A stretch of DNA of 64,000 nt, from contig NZ_SMFO01000001.1 of NCBI RefSeq assembly GCF_004349145.1, forward strand, positions 620,001 to 684,000, read 5' to 3'. The DNA comes from Flavobacterium hiemivividum. Lineage in GTDB: Bacteria; Bacteroidota; Bacteroidia; Flavobacteriales; Flavobacteriaceae. Shown here piece after piece: positions 53,454 to 61,596 of the stretch. The position numbers were made by a program, and so were the translations under genes. Position 1 is the first letter of the stretch. Each line of letters begins with the position of its first letter. The notes beneath the pieces are model-generated. The model saw only the letters and a program-made list of their open reading frames with translations, was not told where the DNA came from and made no database searches.

Positions 53454-54686
53454 TTATAAATTCCCAATACTGTCTAACTCCGCTTTTAATGGTGCAATAG
53501 TCGTTAAATAACGTGCTCTATTAGCACTAGTCATTGGCTCACCTCCTGGTAATTTTAATTTTAAAGCATCTACCTGTTTTCCGTTTTTCCAAAAACGATA
53601 ACATACATGAGGACCAGTCGCTAGACCTGTACTTCCTACTCGTCCTATAACATCCCCTTGGTTTACATGTTGACCACGACGAACCAAGATCTTAGACATG
53701 TGTAGGTATTGAGTGGAGTAAGTACCATTGTGCTTTATCTTTACATAATTACCATTTCCTGCAGTATAACCCGTCCTTTCAACAGTTCCTGAGGCTGTAG
53801 TTGTTATAGGCGTTCCATGTGGAGCAGCATAATCAGTTCCTTTATGGGCTTTCCATCGGTGTTGTACCGGATGATACCTATTACTTGAAAACCGCGAAGT
53901 CAGCCTGCTGAATTTAATTGGTGTTTTAAGAAAGAAATTCTTTAAGGTTTTTCCATCCTCGTCATAATAGCCTACTTTTCCAGATGCTGGGTTTTGAATG
54001 TATGGGAAGGCATAAATAATTTTGCCTTTGTATTCGAAAAAAGAAGCTTCTAGATTTTCTACTCCATTATAAACAGAATCATTTATAAATTTTTCTGTAA
54101 AAGTAACAGCAAATCGGTCTCCCTTTTTTAGTTTAAAAAAGTCAATTGACCAGGAATATATTTTTGTAATTCTACTTGCTAAAGCAGCCTCTACTCCAGC
54201 ATTCCCTAGAGTTTCAGATAATGATCCTTTTAAAACACCACCTATTGTACGTCGCCTAATAGTAATAGGTCTTGTTTTTTTATAAGCCACTACGGTAGTG
54301 TCGCGAAAATCAAATATATAATAATTTAACGCATCTGGTTGATATACAAAAACCTGTAGTTTATTTGTTTTGTCTTTAGACCTAAGCATCGTGTATGCCT
54401 TATTTGGCTTAATAACACGAACATCAAAAGTATCTTTTACACTGTTTACAATGTCATATACTTTAAGGCTCCCAATATTTTGTTTACTTATAATTGTACC
54501 GAAATTATCTCCCTTTTTAACGGTATCGTGAACGACATTAAATTCCGAAAAATTAAATCCAAAATCAGAGTTCTCTGCAATGGGTTTAACGATCTTAACT
54601 TTACTCTCTATTTCTTGATTCTTACTGGATTTATTGCAGGATAGTATTGCTGTTAATACTATAAAAATGATTACTACTTGCTTCAA
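53454..54686 (-). CDS. M23 peptidoglycan DD-metallopeptidase, lipoprotein
   Basis: A 410-residue envelope peptidase. The N-terminus KQVVIIFIVLTAILSCNKSS is a lipoprotein signal with cysteine at about 17. A LysM/OapA-like region follows, and the M23 domain (about 265-390) has the zinc ligands in HKGTDYAAPHGTPI (His, Asp) and TQYLHMSKI (His). It trims peptidoglycan cross-links. It starts 23 nt after kynA, so it is cotranscribed with a tryptophan-degrading enzyme, an unusual pairing. Confidence 0.92.
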   Translation of the reverse strand: MKQVVIIFIVLTAILSCNKSSKNQEIESKVKIVKPIAENSDFGFNFSEFNVVHDTVKKGDNFGTIISKQNIGSLKVYDIVNSVKDTFDVRVIKPNKAYTMLRSKDKTNKLQVFVYQPDALNYYIFDFRDTTVVAYKKTRPITIRRRTIGGVLKGSLSETLGNAGVEAALASRITKIYSWSIDFFKLKKGDRFAVTFTEKFINDSVYNGVENLEASFFEYKGKIIYAFPYIQNPASGKVGYYDEDGKTLKNFFLKTPIKFSRLTSRFSSNRYHPVQHRWKAHKGTDYAAPHGTPITTTASGTVERTGYTAGNGNYVKIKHNGTYSTQYLHMSKILVRRGQHVNQGDVIGRVGSTGLATGPHVCYRFWKNGKQVDALKLKLPGGEPMTSANRARYLTTIAPLKAELDSIGNL

Positions 54687-54709
54687 ACCTTGTTTTTTTT
54701 TAATTCAAC

Positions 54710-55645
54710 TTATACTTCTACACCCCAGTTTGCTAATTCCTCAGCACTCCATAACTCAGGAAAAAATATCCTTCGTTGGTATTTTGGGTGCATGTATTTT
54801 TTCCAATCACTGCCGCCAGTTGCCTCTCCAGTCCCTTTTCCACTTTGGTCAATGTATTTTATAGCAACGTTTAAATGCTGCATTACCCAGGTAATATTAA
54901 CGGTATGATCAAAATGACGCATTGCTTTTACTAACTCAGGGTTTTTCTGGTCAAGCTCCGGTAGCTGTTTGAATTTCTGCCAAATATTGATCGTATTGTA
55001 TTCCTCCATGTGAGCTAAAAAAGTTTTTTTGTATTTTCTTTCAAATTCCTCTAGCAAATACGACTTTTTACCGGTCGCATAATCTTTACCCGCTGCTTGC
55101 CAATATAAATGTTCAAACGCATGCTCATAAGGCGTATTTCTATCAATAGCGTCTCTATATCTATTATCAATAAGGTTAATTAAATCAGTCGAAGAAAATT
55201 CGATTAATCGGTACTGAGCACTTTGAAAACCACTCGCTGGAGTCAAGGTATTTCTAAACTTCATATATTGCTCTACTTCCATTCCATTCTCCATAATACT
55301 GAAAGAGGTGGTAAGCATATCAAAATAGCGACTAATTCTCATTAACCTTTCTGCAAAAAAAGAAGCTTCGATATTTTGACAATAGGAAATTTGGTTCATT
55401 TCCCATAGAATCATTTTAAAAATCAATTCATTCACTTGATGATACATGATAAAAACCATTTCATCTGGAAGTGTAGTTCTCTGGGTTTGTATATTTAATA
55501 AGGCATCAGTCTGAATATAGTCCCAATAGGTAATGGGTTTAGACCAAAGTAAGCCTTCAAGCTGCGTCTCTGTTTTTTGATTTATGGCTGCATATTTTTC
55601 ATCAATTTCGTTTAAAATAGCCTCTGCATTCTCAGTAATCTTCAT
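54710..55645 (-). CDS. kynA: Tryptophan 2,3-dioxygenase
   Basis: A haem enzyme that opens the indole ring of tryptophan to N-formylkynurenine. The 311-residue protein has the family motif FIMYHQVNELIFKMILWEMN (about 62-81) with the distal His, and SGFQSAQYRLIEF and AFEHLYW further on. The start overlaps the stop of the DUF3108 gene (TAATG), which means translational coupling. The other kynurenine pathway genes are not in the window. Confidence 0.95.
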   Translation of the reverse strand: MKITENAEAILNEIDEKYAAINQKTETQLEGLLWSKPITYWDYIQTDALLNIQTQRTTLPDEMVFIMYHQVNELIFKMILWEMNQISYCQNIEASFFAERLMRISRYFDMLTTSFSIMENGMEVEQYMKFRNTLTPASGFQSAQYRLIEFSSTDLINLIDNRYRDAIDRNTPYEHAFEHLYWQAAGKDYATGKKSYLLEEFERKYKKTFLAHMEEYNTINIWQKFKQLPELDQKNPELVKAMRHFDHTVNITWVMQHLNVAIKYIDQSGKGTGEATGGSDWKKYMHPKYQRRIFFPELWSAEELANWGVEV

Positions 55646-56415
55646 TATTTTTTTATTTTAAATGGATGGTTCAGTCCTTTAAATGCATCCAAGTCTGCCT
55701 TTATAGATCCTACTGCTAGATCGGCTTTTATTCGAATAGGCAGTCTATTATCATCATCTGAAATCCAGACCGTAAGACTTTCTTTTTCTTTAAAAACACG
55801 ACCAGATTGCACTAAAGGTTTAAAGATCATGGATGACACGACGCCAAATTTAGTTGTAATATCTTCACGACCTACAAACTTTAACTTAAATTTGGTGGTT
55901 TCATCATCGATGAACATATTGATCGCGATAGACTCTCCTGGATTAATTTTATCAATATTAGGGTAATTTCTTAAATAATAAAACGCGGATAAAATATCTT
56001 GGGTATCTTGTGGAGTAACAAACGTTTTCTCGTTTCTGTTTTTATAATCTTTGACTAAAACACTGTTGCTTGATTGATTAAAAAAACCTTCTTGATTTTT
56101 AATATATCCGCCTTCATTGATCTTCCTTACAAATCGAAGGGGATTACCGGATGCCTTTTCAATATAACTTTCATAGACATCTTCTACTTTGAAAAAAAAA
56201 CGAGACATTCCAGTAGTAAATCCTTTACCTATAACATGAAAAGTTTTTTTATTATTGTACACGGCGTCTTTTACCTCTAGGGTTGCATATCCCGCATTAA
56301 CAAAACCATAATGGATTCTGAATTTAAACCACTCGCCCACATCGTAAGCCTCTTCTTGTGGAGAATCAAAGCTTACGGTTAACATCAATAGTAAGAATAG
56401 TACGAATTTTTTCAT
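55645..56415 (-). CDS. DUF3108 domain-containing exported protein
   Basis: A 256-residue protein with an N-terminal signal peptide (KKFVLFLLLMLTVSFDSPQ) and a DUF3108 beta-rich domain: VGEWFKFRIHYGFVNAGYAT near the start and VWISDDDNRLPIRIKADLAVG at the C-terminal end. It is probably periplasmic or outer-membrane attached; its function is unknown. The last base of its stop is the first of the kynA start. Its own promoter lies 46 nt upstream. Confidence 0.88.
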   Translation of the reverse strand: MKKFVLFLLLMLTVSFDSPQEEAYDVGEWFKFRIHYGFVNAGYATLEVKDAVYNNKKTFHVIGKGFTTGMSRFFFKVEDVYESYIEKASGNPLRFVRKINEGGYIKNQEGFFNQSSNSVLVKDYKNRNEKTFVTPQDTQDILSAFYYLRNYPNIDKINPGESIAINMFIDDETTKFKLKFVGREDITTKFGVVSSMIFKPLVQSGRVFKEKESLTVWISDDDNRLPIRIKADLAVGSIKADLDAFKGLNHPFKIKK

Positions 56416-56460
56416 AGCTTATTTTTGTCTGTTTATTGACTGTAGTTGCAAATTTTGTTC

Positions 56461-56491
56461 CAAATATATCAAAACAAAAAAACTCAGTCAA
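56461..56491 (-). promoter_or_regulatory. Promoter of the DUF3108-kynA-M23 operon
   Basis: TTG (56489-56491), 20 nt, TATATTTG (56461-56468) on the minus strand. The -33 element lies in the loop region of the upstream terminator hairpin. Confidence 0.5.
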
Positions 56492-56507
56492 ATAATGACT
56501 GAGTTTT
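56479..56507 (-). terminator. Terminator upstream of the DUF3108 gene
   Basis: AAAACTCAGTCA (56479-56490) pairs with TGACTGAGTTTT (56496-56507), a 12-bp stem with a 5-nt loop. T7 follows on the minus strand. Confidence 0.85.
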
Positions 56508-56514
56508 TATGCTA

Positions 56515-56580
56515 TTAACTAACCAAAAAACTATAAATTATGAAATTTATATCAATACGGAAGGAAACCACCCCTTCCAT
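56515..56580 (-). CDS. Possible 21-residue leader peptide
   Basis: ATG at 56580, TAA at 56515, encoding MEGVVSFRIDINFIIYSFLVS minus its last residue within this notation. It starts ~8 nt after the expected transcription start and stops 8 nt before the terminator stem. It contains three Phe and one Tyr but no Trp. Coding is uncertain. Confidence 0.3.
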   Translation of the reverse strand: MEGVVSFRIDINFIIYSFLVS

Positions 56581-56590
56581 TTTGCGAGTG

Positions 56591-56624
56591 CAAAGGTATG
56601 CAACAAAACTACATTTTTTATCAA
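56591..56624 (-). promoter_or_regulatory. Promoter of the candidate short transcript
   Basis: TTG (56622-56624), 23 nt, TACCTTTG (56591-56598) on the minus strand. Confidence 0.5.
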
Positions 56625-56706
56625 AAAAAAAAGTTTAACACATCATTCACAAAAACACCTCTTTGTTGGCAGTTATTTTTTCACATAATGCAAAAAAAAC
56701 ATCTTT

Positions 56707-57867
56707 TTACAGCGTTCCTCGCAATGCCTGCTCTCTCTCTATAGACTCAAATAAAGCTTTAAAATTACCTGCACCGAAACCTTTAGCTCCCATTCTTTGA
56801 ATAATCTCAAAAAATAAAGTTGGTCTATCTTGGACTGGTTTTGTAAAGATTTGTAGTAGATAACCTTCTTCATCTGCATCTACCATAATCGCCAACTTCT
56901 CGATTTCATTTAAATCCTCTTTCATCATTTTCATGTGTTCTCCCAATCGTTCCGGAATCGCCTGATAATAAGTATGAGGTGGAGCAGACAAAAATTCGAC
57001 ACCTCTAGCCTTTAATTGACTTACTGTTTTTATGATATCATCAGTTGCGATGGCGATATGCTGTATTCCTGGTCCACCATAAAAATCAAGGTATTCCTCT
57101 ATTTGTGATTTTTTCTTTCCTTCGGCTGGTTCGTTTATAGGGAACTTGATACGTCCGTTTCCATTAGACATCACCTTACTCATCAAGGCCGAGTATTCTG
57201 TATTAATTTGCTTGTCATCAAAAGATAGGAAATTTACAAATCCCATTACCTCTTCATAAAACTTTACCCAGGTATTCATTTCATTCCAACCTACATTCCC
57301 TACCATGTGGTCAATGTATTTTAATCCCGTTGATTCTGGATTGTAGTCTGATTTCCATTCTTTATATCCTGGTAAAAAAACACCATTATAGTTTTTACGC
57401 TCCACAAAAATATGAACCGTTTCTCCATAGGTATAAATTCCGGATCGTATTACTTCACCATGCTCATCTTTCTCCACTGTAGGCTCCATAAAAGAACGAG
57501 CTCCACGCTTCATTGTTTCTTCATAAGCACTTGTAGCGTCTTCTACCCAAAGAGCCGCTACTTTTACTCCATCTCCATGTTTTCTTAGATGTTCATGTAT
57601 AGGAGAATCTTGAATTAAAGGCGTGGTAAGAACAATGCGTATCTTATCTTGTTTCAACACATAAGACGTACGGTCTTTTACTCCTGTCTCTAGGCCTGCA
57701 TAAGCCAATGATTGGTATCCAAAAGCCGTTTTATAATAATGTGCTGATTGTTTTGCGTTTCCTACATAGAATTCTACATAATCGGTTCCTAATAGAGGAA
57801 GGAAATCTTGAGCTCCTTCAAATATTTTTTCTAATCCGTATTCTACTGATTTTACTTCTTTTGCCAT
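56707..57867 (-). CDS. hppD: 4-Hydroxyphenylpyruvate dioxygenase
   Basis: A non-haem iron enzyme that makes homogentisate in tyrosine breakdown. The 386-residue protein has two VOC domains. Iron ligands are His in DHMVGNV (about 187), His in GIQHIAIATDD (about 268) and Glu in LFFEIIQRMGAKGFGAGNF (about 351). It lies downstream of hmgA on the same strand, the natural partner. The 122-nt gap between the two is filled by an inverted-repeat element. Confidence 0.96.
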   Translation of the reverse strand: MAKEVKSVEYGLEKIFEGAQDFLPLLGTDYVEFYVGNAKQSAHYYKTAFGYQSLAYAGLETGVKDRTSYVLKQDKIRIVLTTPLIQDSPIHEHLRKHGDGVKVAALWVEDATSAYEETMKRGARSFMEPTVEKDEHGEVIRSGIYTYGETVHIFVERKNYNGVFLPGYKEWKSDYNPESTGLKYIDHMVGNVGWNEMNTWVKFYEEVMGFVNFLSFDDKQINTEYSALMSKVMSNGNGRIKFPINEPAEGKKKSQIEEYLDFYGGPGIQHIAIATDDIIKTVSQLKARGVEFLSAPPHTYYQAIPERLGEHMKMMKEDLNEIEKLAIMVDADEEGYLLQIFTKPVQDRPTLFFEIIQRMGAKGFGAGNFKALFESIEREQALRGTL

Positions 57868-57870
57868 GAT

Positions 57871-58000
57871 AAGCCCCCTAACCTCCGAAGAGGGAATTCC
57901 TATTAGGGGTCAATAGGATTTTAGTTAAAATTATTATTGCGCTTAAATTCTTAGATAAAATTGAGGTTTTCTAATTCCCCCTTTGGGAGTTAGGGGGCTT
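57871..58000. mobile_element. 130-bp inverted-repeat (MITE-like) element between hmgA and hppD
   Basis: Terminal inverted repeats of ~28 nt (57871-57898 and 57973-58000), both beginning AAGCCCCCTAAC and ending GGGAATT, with about four mismatches. Each arm is internally palindromic (CTCCGAAGAGGG type). The interior is AT-rich with a CCTATT/AATAGG stem and no ORF. The right arm provides the last codons and the stop of hmgA, and the left arm ends 3 nt from the hppD start codon. The arms resemble those of the DUF559 element in the helicase gene. Confidence 0.7.
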
Positions 58001-59153
58001 CTACCCACGATTTATAATATTGACCATCATCGATTCCCATTGCCTCTTCGGTTACCATAAGTGTTCTAAAAGTATCGACCATAACAGCCAATTCCTGAGT
58101 TTCTGTGTGACCAATACTGCGTTCCATAGCTCCTGGAGCTGGGCCGTGGGGAATTCCTTTTGGATGTAAAGTGATATGTCCTTGTTCGATATTATTTCTA
58201 CTCATAAAATCACCGTCAACATAATACAATACTTCATCGCTATCGACATTACTATGATTGTAGGGAGCAGGAATTGCTTTCGGATGGTAATCGTACAACC
58301 TTGGCACAAAGGAACAAATCACAAAAGTGGATGTTTCAAATGTTTGATGAACCGGTGGTGGTTGATGAACACGTCCTGTTATAGGTTCGAAATTATGAAT
58401 ACTGAAGCCATAAGGAAAATTGTAGCCATCCCAACCTACCACATCAAAAGGATGCGTTGCATAAACAACCTCATGAATCATTCCTTCTTTCTTGATCTTA
58501 ATGAGAAAGTCTCCTTTTTCATTATGAGTTTCTAATTCATTTGGCAAAATAAAATCGCGTTCACAAAACGGAGCGTGCTCTAGATGCTGTCCTGACTCAT
58601 TTTTATAACGTTTTGGCGTATAAATTGGCGCGAATGATTCTACATAAAGCAATCTATTGTCTTCGGTTTCAAAATCAATTTGATAGATAATTCCTCTTGG
58701 AACAATCAGGTAATCTCCATACTCAAATGGGATATTTCCCATCATGGTACGCAATTTCCCTTTCCCTTTATGAATGAAGATCATTTCATCAGCGTCAGCA
58801 TTTTTATAAAAATACTCGCACAATGATTTCTTTGGAGCCGCTAGTCCTATCGTACAGTCTTTATTCACAAGCAATGCTTTGCGACTGTCAAGAAAATCAT
58901 CTTCAGCTTTTAAATCAAACCCTTTTAATAGTAAAGATTTAATATTTTTACCAATGGCAATTTTAGGCTCTACAGAATAAGACTTAATAATTTCTTTTAC
59001 TTGGGTAGGTCTATGGACGTGATACAGCAATGCAGAATTTCCATGAAAACCCTCTGTTCCAAAGAGTTGTTCGTAGTAAAAACCTCCTTCAGGTTTTTCA
59101 AATTGTGTGTGTCTTTTTTGAGGGAAAGTCCCCAATTTATGATATAATGGCAT
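57990..59153 (-). CDS. hmgA: Homogentisate 1,2-dioxygenase
   Basis: Opens the ring of homogentisate to maleylacetoacetate. The 387-residue cupin-type protein has TFPQKRHTQFEKPEGGFYYEQ-like N-terminal sequence split by the family pattern, a metal-binding region DEVLYYVDGDFMSR and GHITLHPKGIPHGPAPGAME near residues 300-335 with the iron-binding Glu and His. The final residues EAP and the stop (TAA at 57990-57992, complement) come from the inverted-repeat element, so the original C-terminus was probably slightly different. Confidence 0.94.
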   Translation of the reverse strand: MPLYHKLGTFPQKRHTQFEKPEGGFYYEQLFGTEGFHGNSALLYHVHRPTQVKEIIKSYSVEPKIAIGKNIKSLLLKGFDLKAEDDFLDSRKALLVNKDCTIGLAAPKKSLCEYFYKNADADEMIFIHKGKGKLRTMMGNIPFEYGDYLIVPRGIIYQIDFETEDNRLLYVESFAPIYTPKRYKNESGQHLEHAPFCERDFILPNELETHNEKGDFLIKIKKEGMIHEVVYATHPFDVVGWDGYNFPYGFSIHNFEPITGRVHQPPPVHQTFETSTFVICSFVPRLYDYHPKAIPAPYNHSNVDSDEVLYYVDGDFMSRNNIEQGHITLHPKGIPHGPAPGAMERSIGHTETQELAVMVDTFRTLMVTEEAMGIDDGQYYKSWVEAP

Positions 59154-59179
59154 GATTGTTTATTTATAAGTTTAACAGC

Positions 59180-59200
59180 GTAAAGTAGAGATTACTTTAC
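59180..59200. promoter_or_regulatory. Inverted repeat upstream of hmgA, candidate operator
   Basis: GTAAAGTA (59180-59187) and TACTTTAC (59193-59200) form a perfect 8-bp inverted repeat with a 5-nt spacer, about 27-47 nt before the hmgA start codon. No regulator gene is adjacent. Confidence 0.45.
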
Positions 59201-59336
59201 AACGCACTAAGTTAAATCAAAAAATAGTTACTCACTCAGGATTTCTCTTGATGAGGAATTGAAGATAATCCAATAAACCTAGCCATTTTGTTTTCATTGT
59301 AACAAATATCGGAATTAATATTGATATAAATTAAAT

Positions 59337-61538
59337 TTAAAATGAAAAACCTACACTAAACCAAGTATGACCCATTTTAGTTTCTGGAGACCAAGTGTGC
59401 TTAATTTCTATTGGACCAATTATAGTTTCTAAACCATAACCAACTGCGTAACCAGAATAGTTTGGCAGTGCTACCCAATTGATGTTTTCAAACATTCTGT
59501 CGCCTAAGTTGGCAAAATTTGCCGAAATATTAAAATGATTCTTTTTCACAAACTCATAATCAATTGTCGCTGTAGACTTGACGTAACTATTGGCTGCTAT
59601 ACTTAAAAAATCATATCCATAAAAGTGCCTGAAATTATTGATTTGATTGTAACCATAACCTCCCAATACAAAATTGAAGAAATTAACACTATCATCACCA
59701 AATGCAAATCCAGCTTCCGTTTGAATTTTAATTGTAGTGTTTTTTAAAATTGTCGCTGCAAATCCAAAATCAGTTTTTGCAATTGAATACGGATTAAACG
59801 TTTTTGTATAATCGGACGAAACTAAAAAAGATTGAATATCTCCAGAAAAATACCATCCTTTTCTAGGAAAAGACTTGTTATCAAAGGAATCATAATTTAA
59901 ATATCCAAAAACACTTAAATAATCACTTTTGTCGATTGTTGGATTGCTATTGGCTAATGTTTCAGATTTAATCTTCAATAATTTATACTCTAAACCTCCT
60001 CCTATTAGAAACTTTTGCACAAATAAGGATTGAAAATAAACCTGATTTGTCATGTCCGAAAAATCTACGTTTATTGCATTTATCCCTAAGTTTTCGAGAT
60101 CTGCATTACTTATTGCACCAGTTATATTTTTATTGAACTGATTAAAAAAGGATTTAAATCCAAAACTTAGATTGTATCCGTTTTCAATATAATACCCAAA
60201 ATTATACCTGAAGTTGTCTCCAAGAGCAATATCCAAGGATGCCACATCATTTTTAAACAATGTTTTTTTACGGGTTAAGTTTACTAAGACTGCGCTCTTA
60301 AACAAACCGTCATAATGCAACCCAAATTTTAGATAGGATTTTGTTTTATTTTCTTTTAAGATAAGATTCAAGTCATCTCCTTCATTATTAGAATCAAACG
60401 TATAATTAATAGTCCTGAAATTACCCGTCGCATTTATATTATTCATCCCAGCCTCTAACTGCTTATAACTAATTTTAGCTCCAGACTTAAACCGCAATTT
60501 CCCTATCACATAATCCTTAGTGTAATTATCTAATTCGCTAGAATTTATATCTACAATTTGTAAACTATCTGTTGGAAGTACTAATTTAGGCTTTCGATAG
60601 AAATTTGACTCATCTACTAATTCTTTTATTTTTTCGTAAACTGCGAACGTAGCTTCCTCCCCTTTTAAAATAATTTCTCTTCCTTTATCGAATGATACAA
60701 CTCCAAAATCCTTAATATTCGGTTTGATGTAAATATCGGTTTTCAATACATTTCGCTTCATTTTTTCTATCGAATGAAGGTTTGTAATTTGAACCAAAAT
60801 TTTCGTGGCATCTTTGAGCGAGTTCCGATCTCTTAAATCGTCTTGCACATCTACGCCAATGATTATATCTGCGCCAAGTTTTCTTATTTCATCAATAGGG
60901 TAATTATTAGTCACTCCACCATCTACTAAAAGCGCACCATCGATCTCGACTGGAGAAAACAAGGATGGAAATGCTGAACTAGCAATCATGGCTTGTGCAA
61001 GATTACCTTTATCTAAAATCACTTGCTTACCAGTTTCAATATCCGAAGCAATGCATAAAAAAGGGGTTGGTAGTTGATTGAAGTCTCGTAAATGCCTTAC
61101 GTGTCTTGTAAGTCTACTTAATAAATTAAAATTATACATTCCTTTCGAAAGCGCTTCTGGTATTCCAATTTTAAATTTATTGAACGGTAGTACAAGGGCA
61201 TACAATTCATCGTTTTTTTTCTCGTAAAAATTCTTGGAAGACCTTGGAATGAAATCATTTATTAACTCATCAAAATTTGTAGAACCAAAAATAGAATCGA
61301 TCTGAGTTGCAGTATATCCTGAGGCATAAAGTCCACCAACAACTGACCCCATACTTGTTCCTCCAATGTAGTCGATCTTTAACCCTGCTTCCTCCAACAC
61401 TTTCAAAACCCCGATATGAGCAAACCCTTTTGCTCCACCTCCGCTTAATACCAATCCTACTTTTGGTCTGTGCTGCTCTTGTGAAAACAAGCTCAAACAA
61501 CTAAAGAAAACTAAAAGTAGAAAAGACTGTTTTTTCAT
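59337..61538 (-). CDS. Patatin-like phospholipase with POTRA and Omp85 barrel (type Vd)
   Basis: A 733-residue outer membrane protein. A signal peptide (1-20, ending SLFSQ) leads to a patatin domain (about 25-230) with GGGAKGFAHIG, the nucleophile GGTSMGS (Ser62) and the dyad Asp in DGGVTNNYP (Asp206). A POTRA-like segment (about 325-395) and a 16-strand BamA/D15 barrel ending in HTWFSVGFSF follow. This is the layout of PlpD and the type Vd autotransporters, in which the lipase is carried to the surface. The catalytic dyad is intact. The gene is transcribed alone. Confidence 0.92.
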   Translation of the reverse strand: MKKQSFLLLVFFSCLSLFSQEQHRPKVGLVLSGGGAKGFAHIGVLKVLEEAGLKIDYIGGTSMGSVVGGLYASGYTATQIDSIFGSTNFDELINDFIPRSSKNFYEKKNDELYALVLPFNKFKIGIPEALSKGMYNFNLLSRLTRHVRHLRDFNQLPTPFLCIASDIETGKQVILDKGNLAQAMIASSAFPSLFSPVEIDGALLVDGGVTNNYPIDEIRKLGADIIIGVDVQDDLRDRNSLKDATKILVQITNLHSIEKMKRNVLKTDIYIKPNIKDFGVVSFDKGREIILKGEEATFAVYEKIKELVDESNFYRKPKLVLPTDSLQIVDINSSELDNYTKDYVIGKLRFKSGAKISYKQLEAGMNNINATGNFRTINYTFDSNNEGDDLNLILKENKTKSYLKFGLHYDGLFKSAVLVNLTRKKTLFKNDVASLDIALGDNFRYNFGYYIENGYNLSFGFKSFFNQFNKNITGAISNADLENLGINAINVDFSDMTNQVYFQSLFVQKFLIGGGLEYKLLKIKSETLANSNPTIDKSDYLSVFGYLNYDSFDNKSFPRKGWYFSGDIQSFLVSSDYTKTFNPYSIAKTDFGFAATILKNTTIKIQTEAGFAFGDDSVNFFNFVLGGYGYNQINNFRHFYGYDFLSIAANSYVKSTATIDYEFVKKNHFNISANFANLGDRMFENINWVALPNYSGYAVGYGLETIIGPIEIKHTWSPETKMGHTWFSVGFSF

Positions 61539-61596
61539 ATAAGGAGTACGGATTTTGATGGTATTTCTGATTATTTAAACACTATTTATTTTAAGG

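Larger units (their letters stand above)
56476..56590 (-). ncRNA. Candidate short transcript of ~110 nt with a 21-codon ORF
   Basis: A promoter at 56591-56624 and a terminator at 56479-56507 frame about 110 nt of minus-strand sequence. It contains a GGAAGG/CCTTCC stem and a 21-codon ORF (56515-56580). Whether it is a small RNA, a leader or a peptide mRNA is open. The adjacent genes hppD (upstream) and the DUF3108 gene (downstream) have separate signals. Confidence 0.45.

Noticed and set aside
58176..58535. 119-codon plus-strand ORF opposite hmgA
   Set aside because: A shadow of homogentisate dioxygenase, no independent support.
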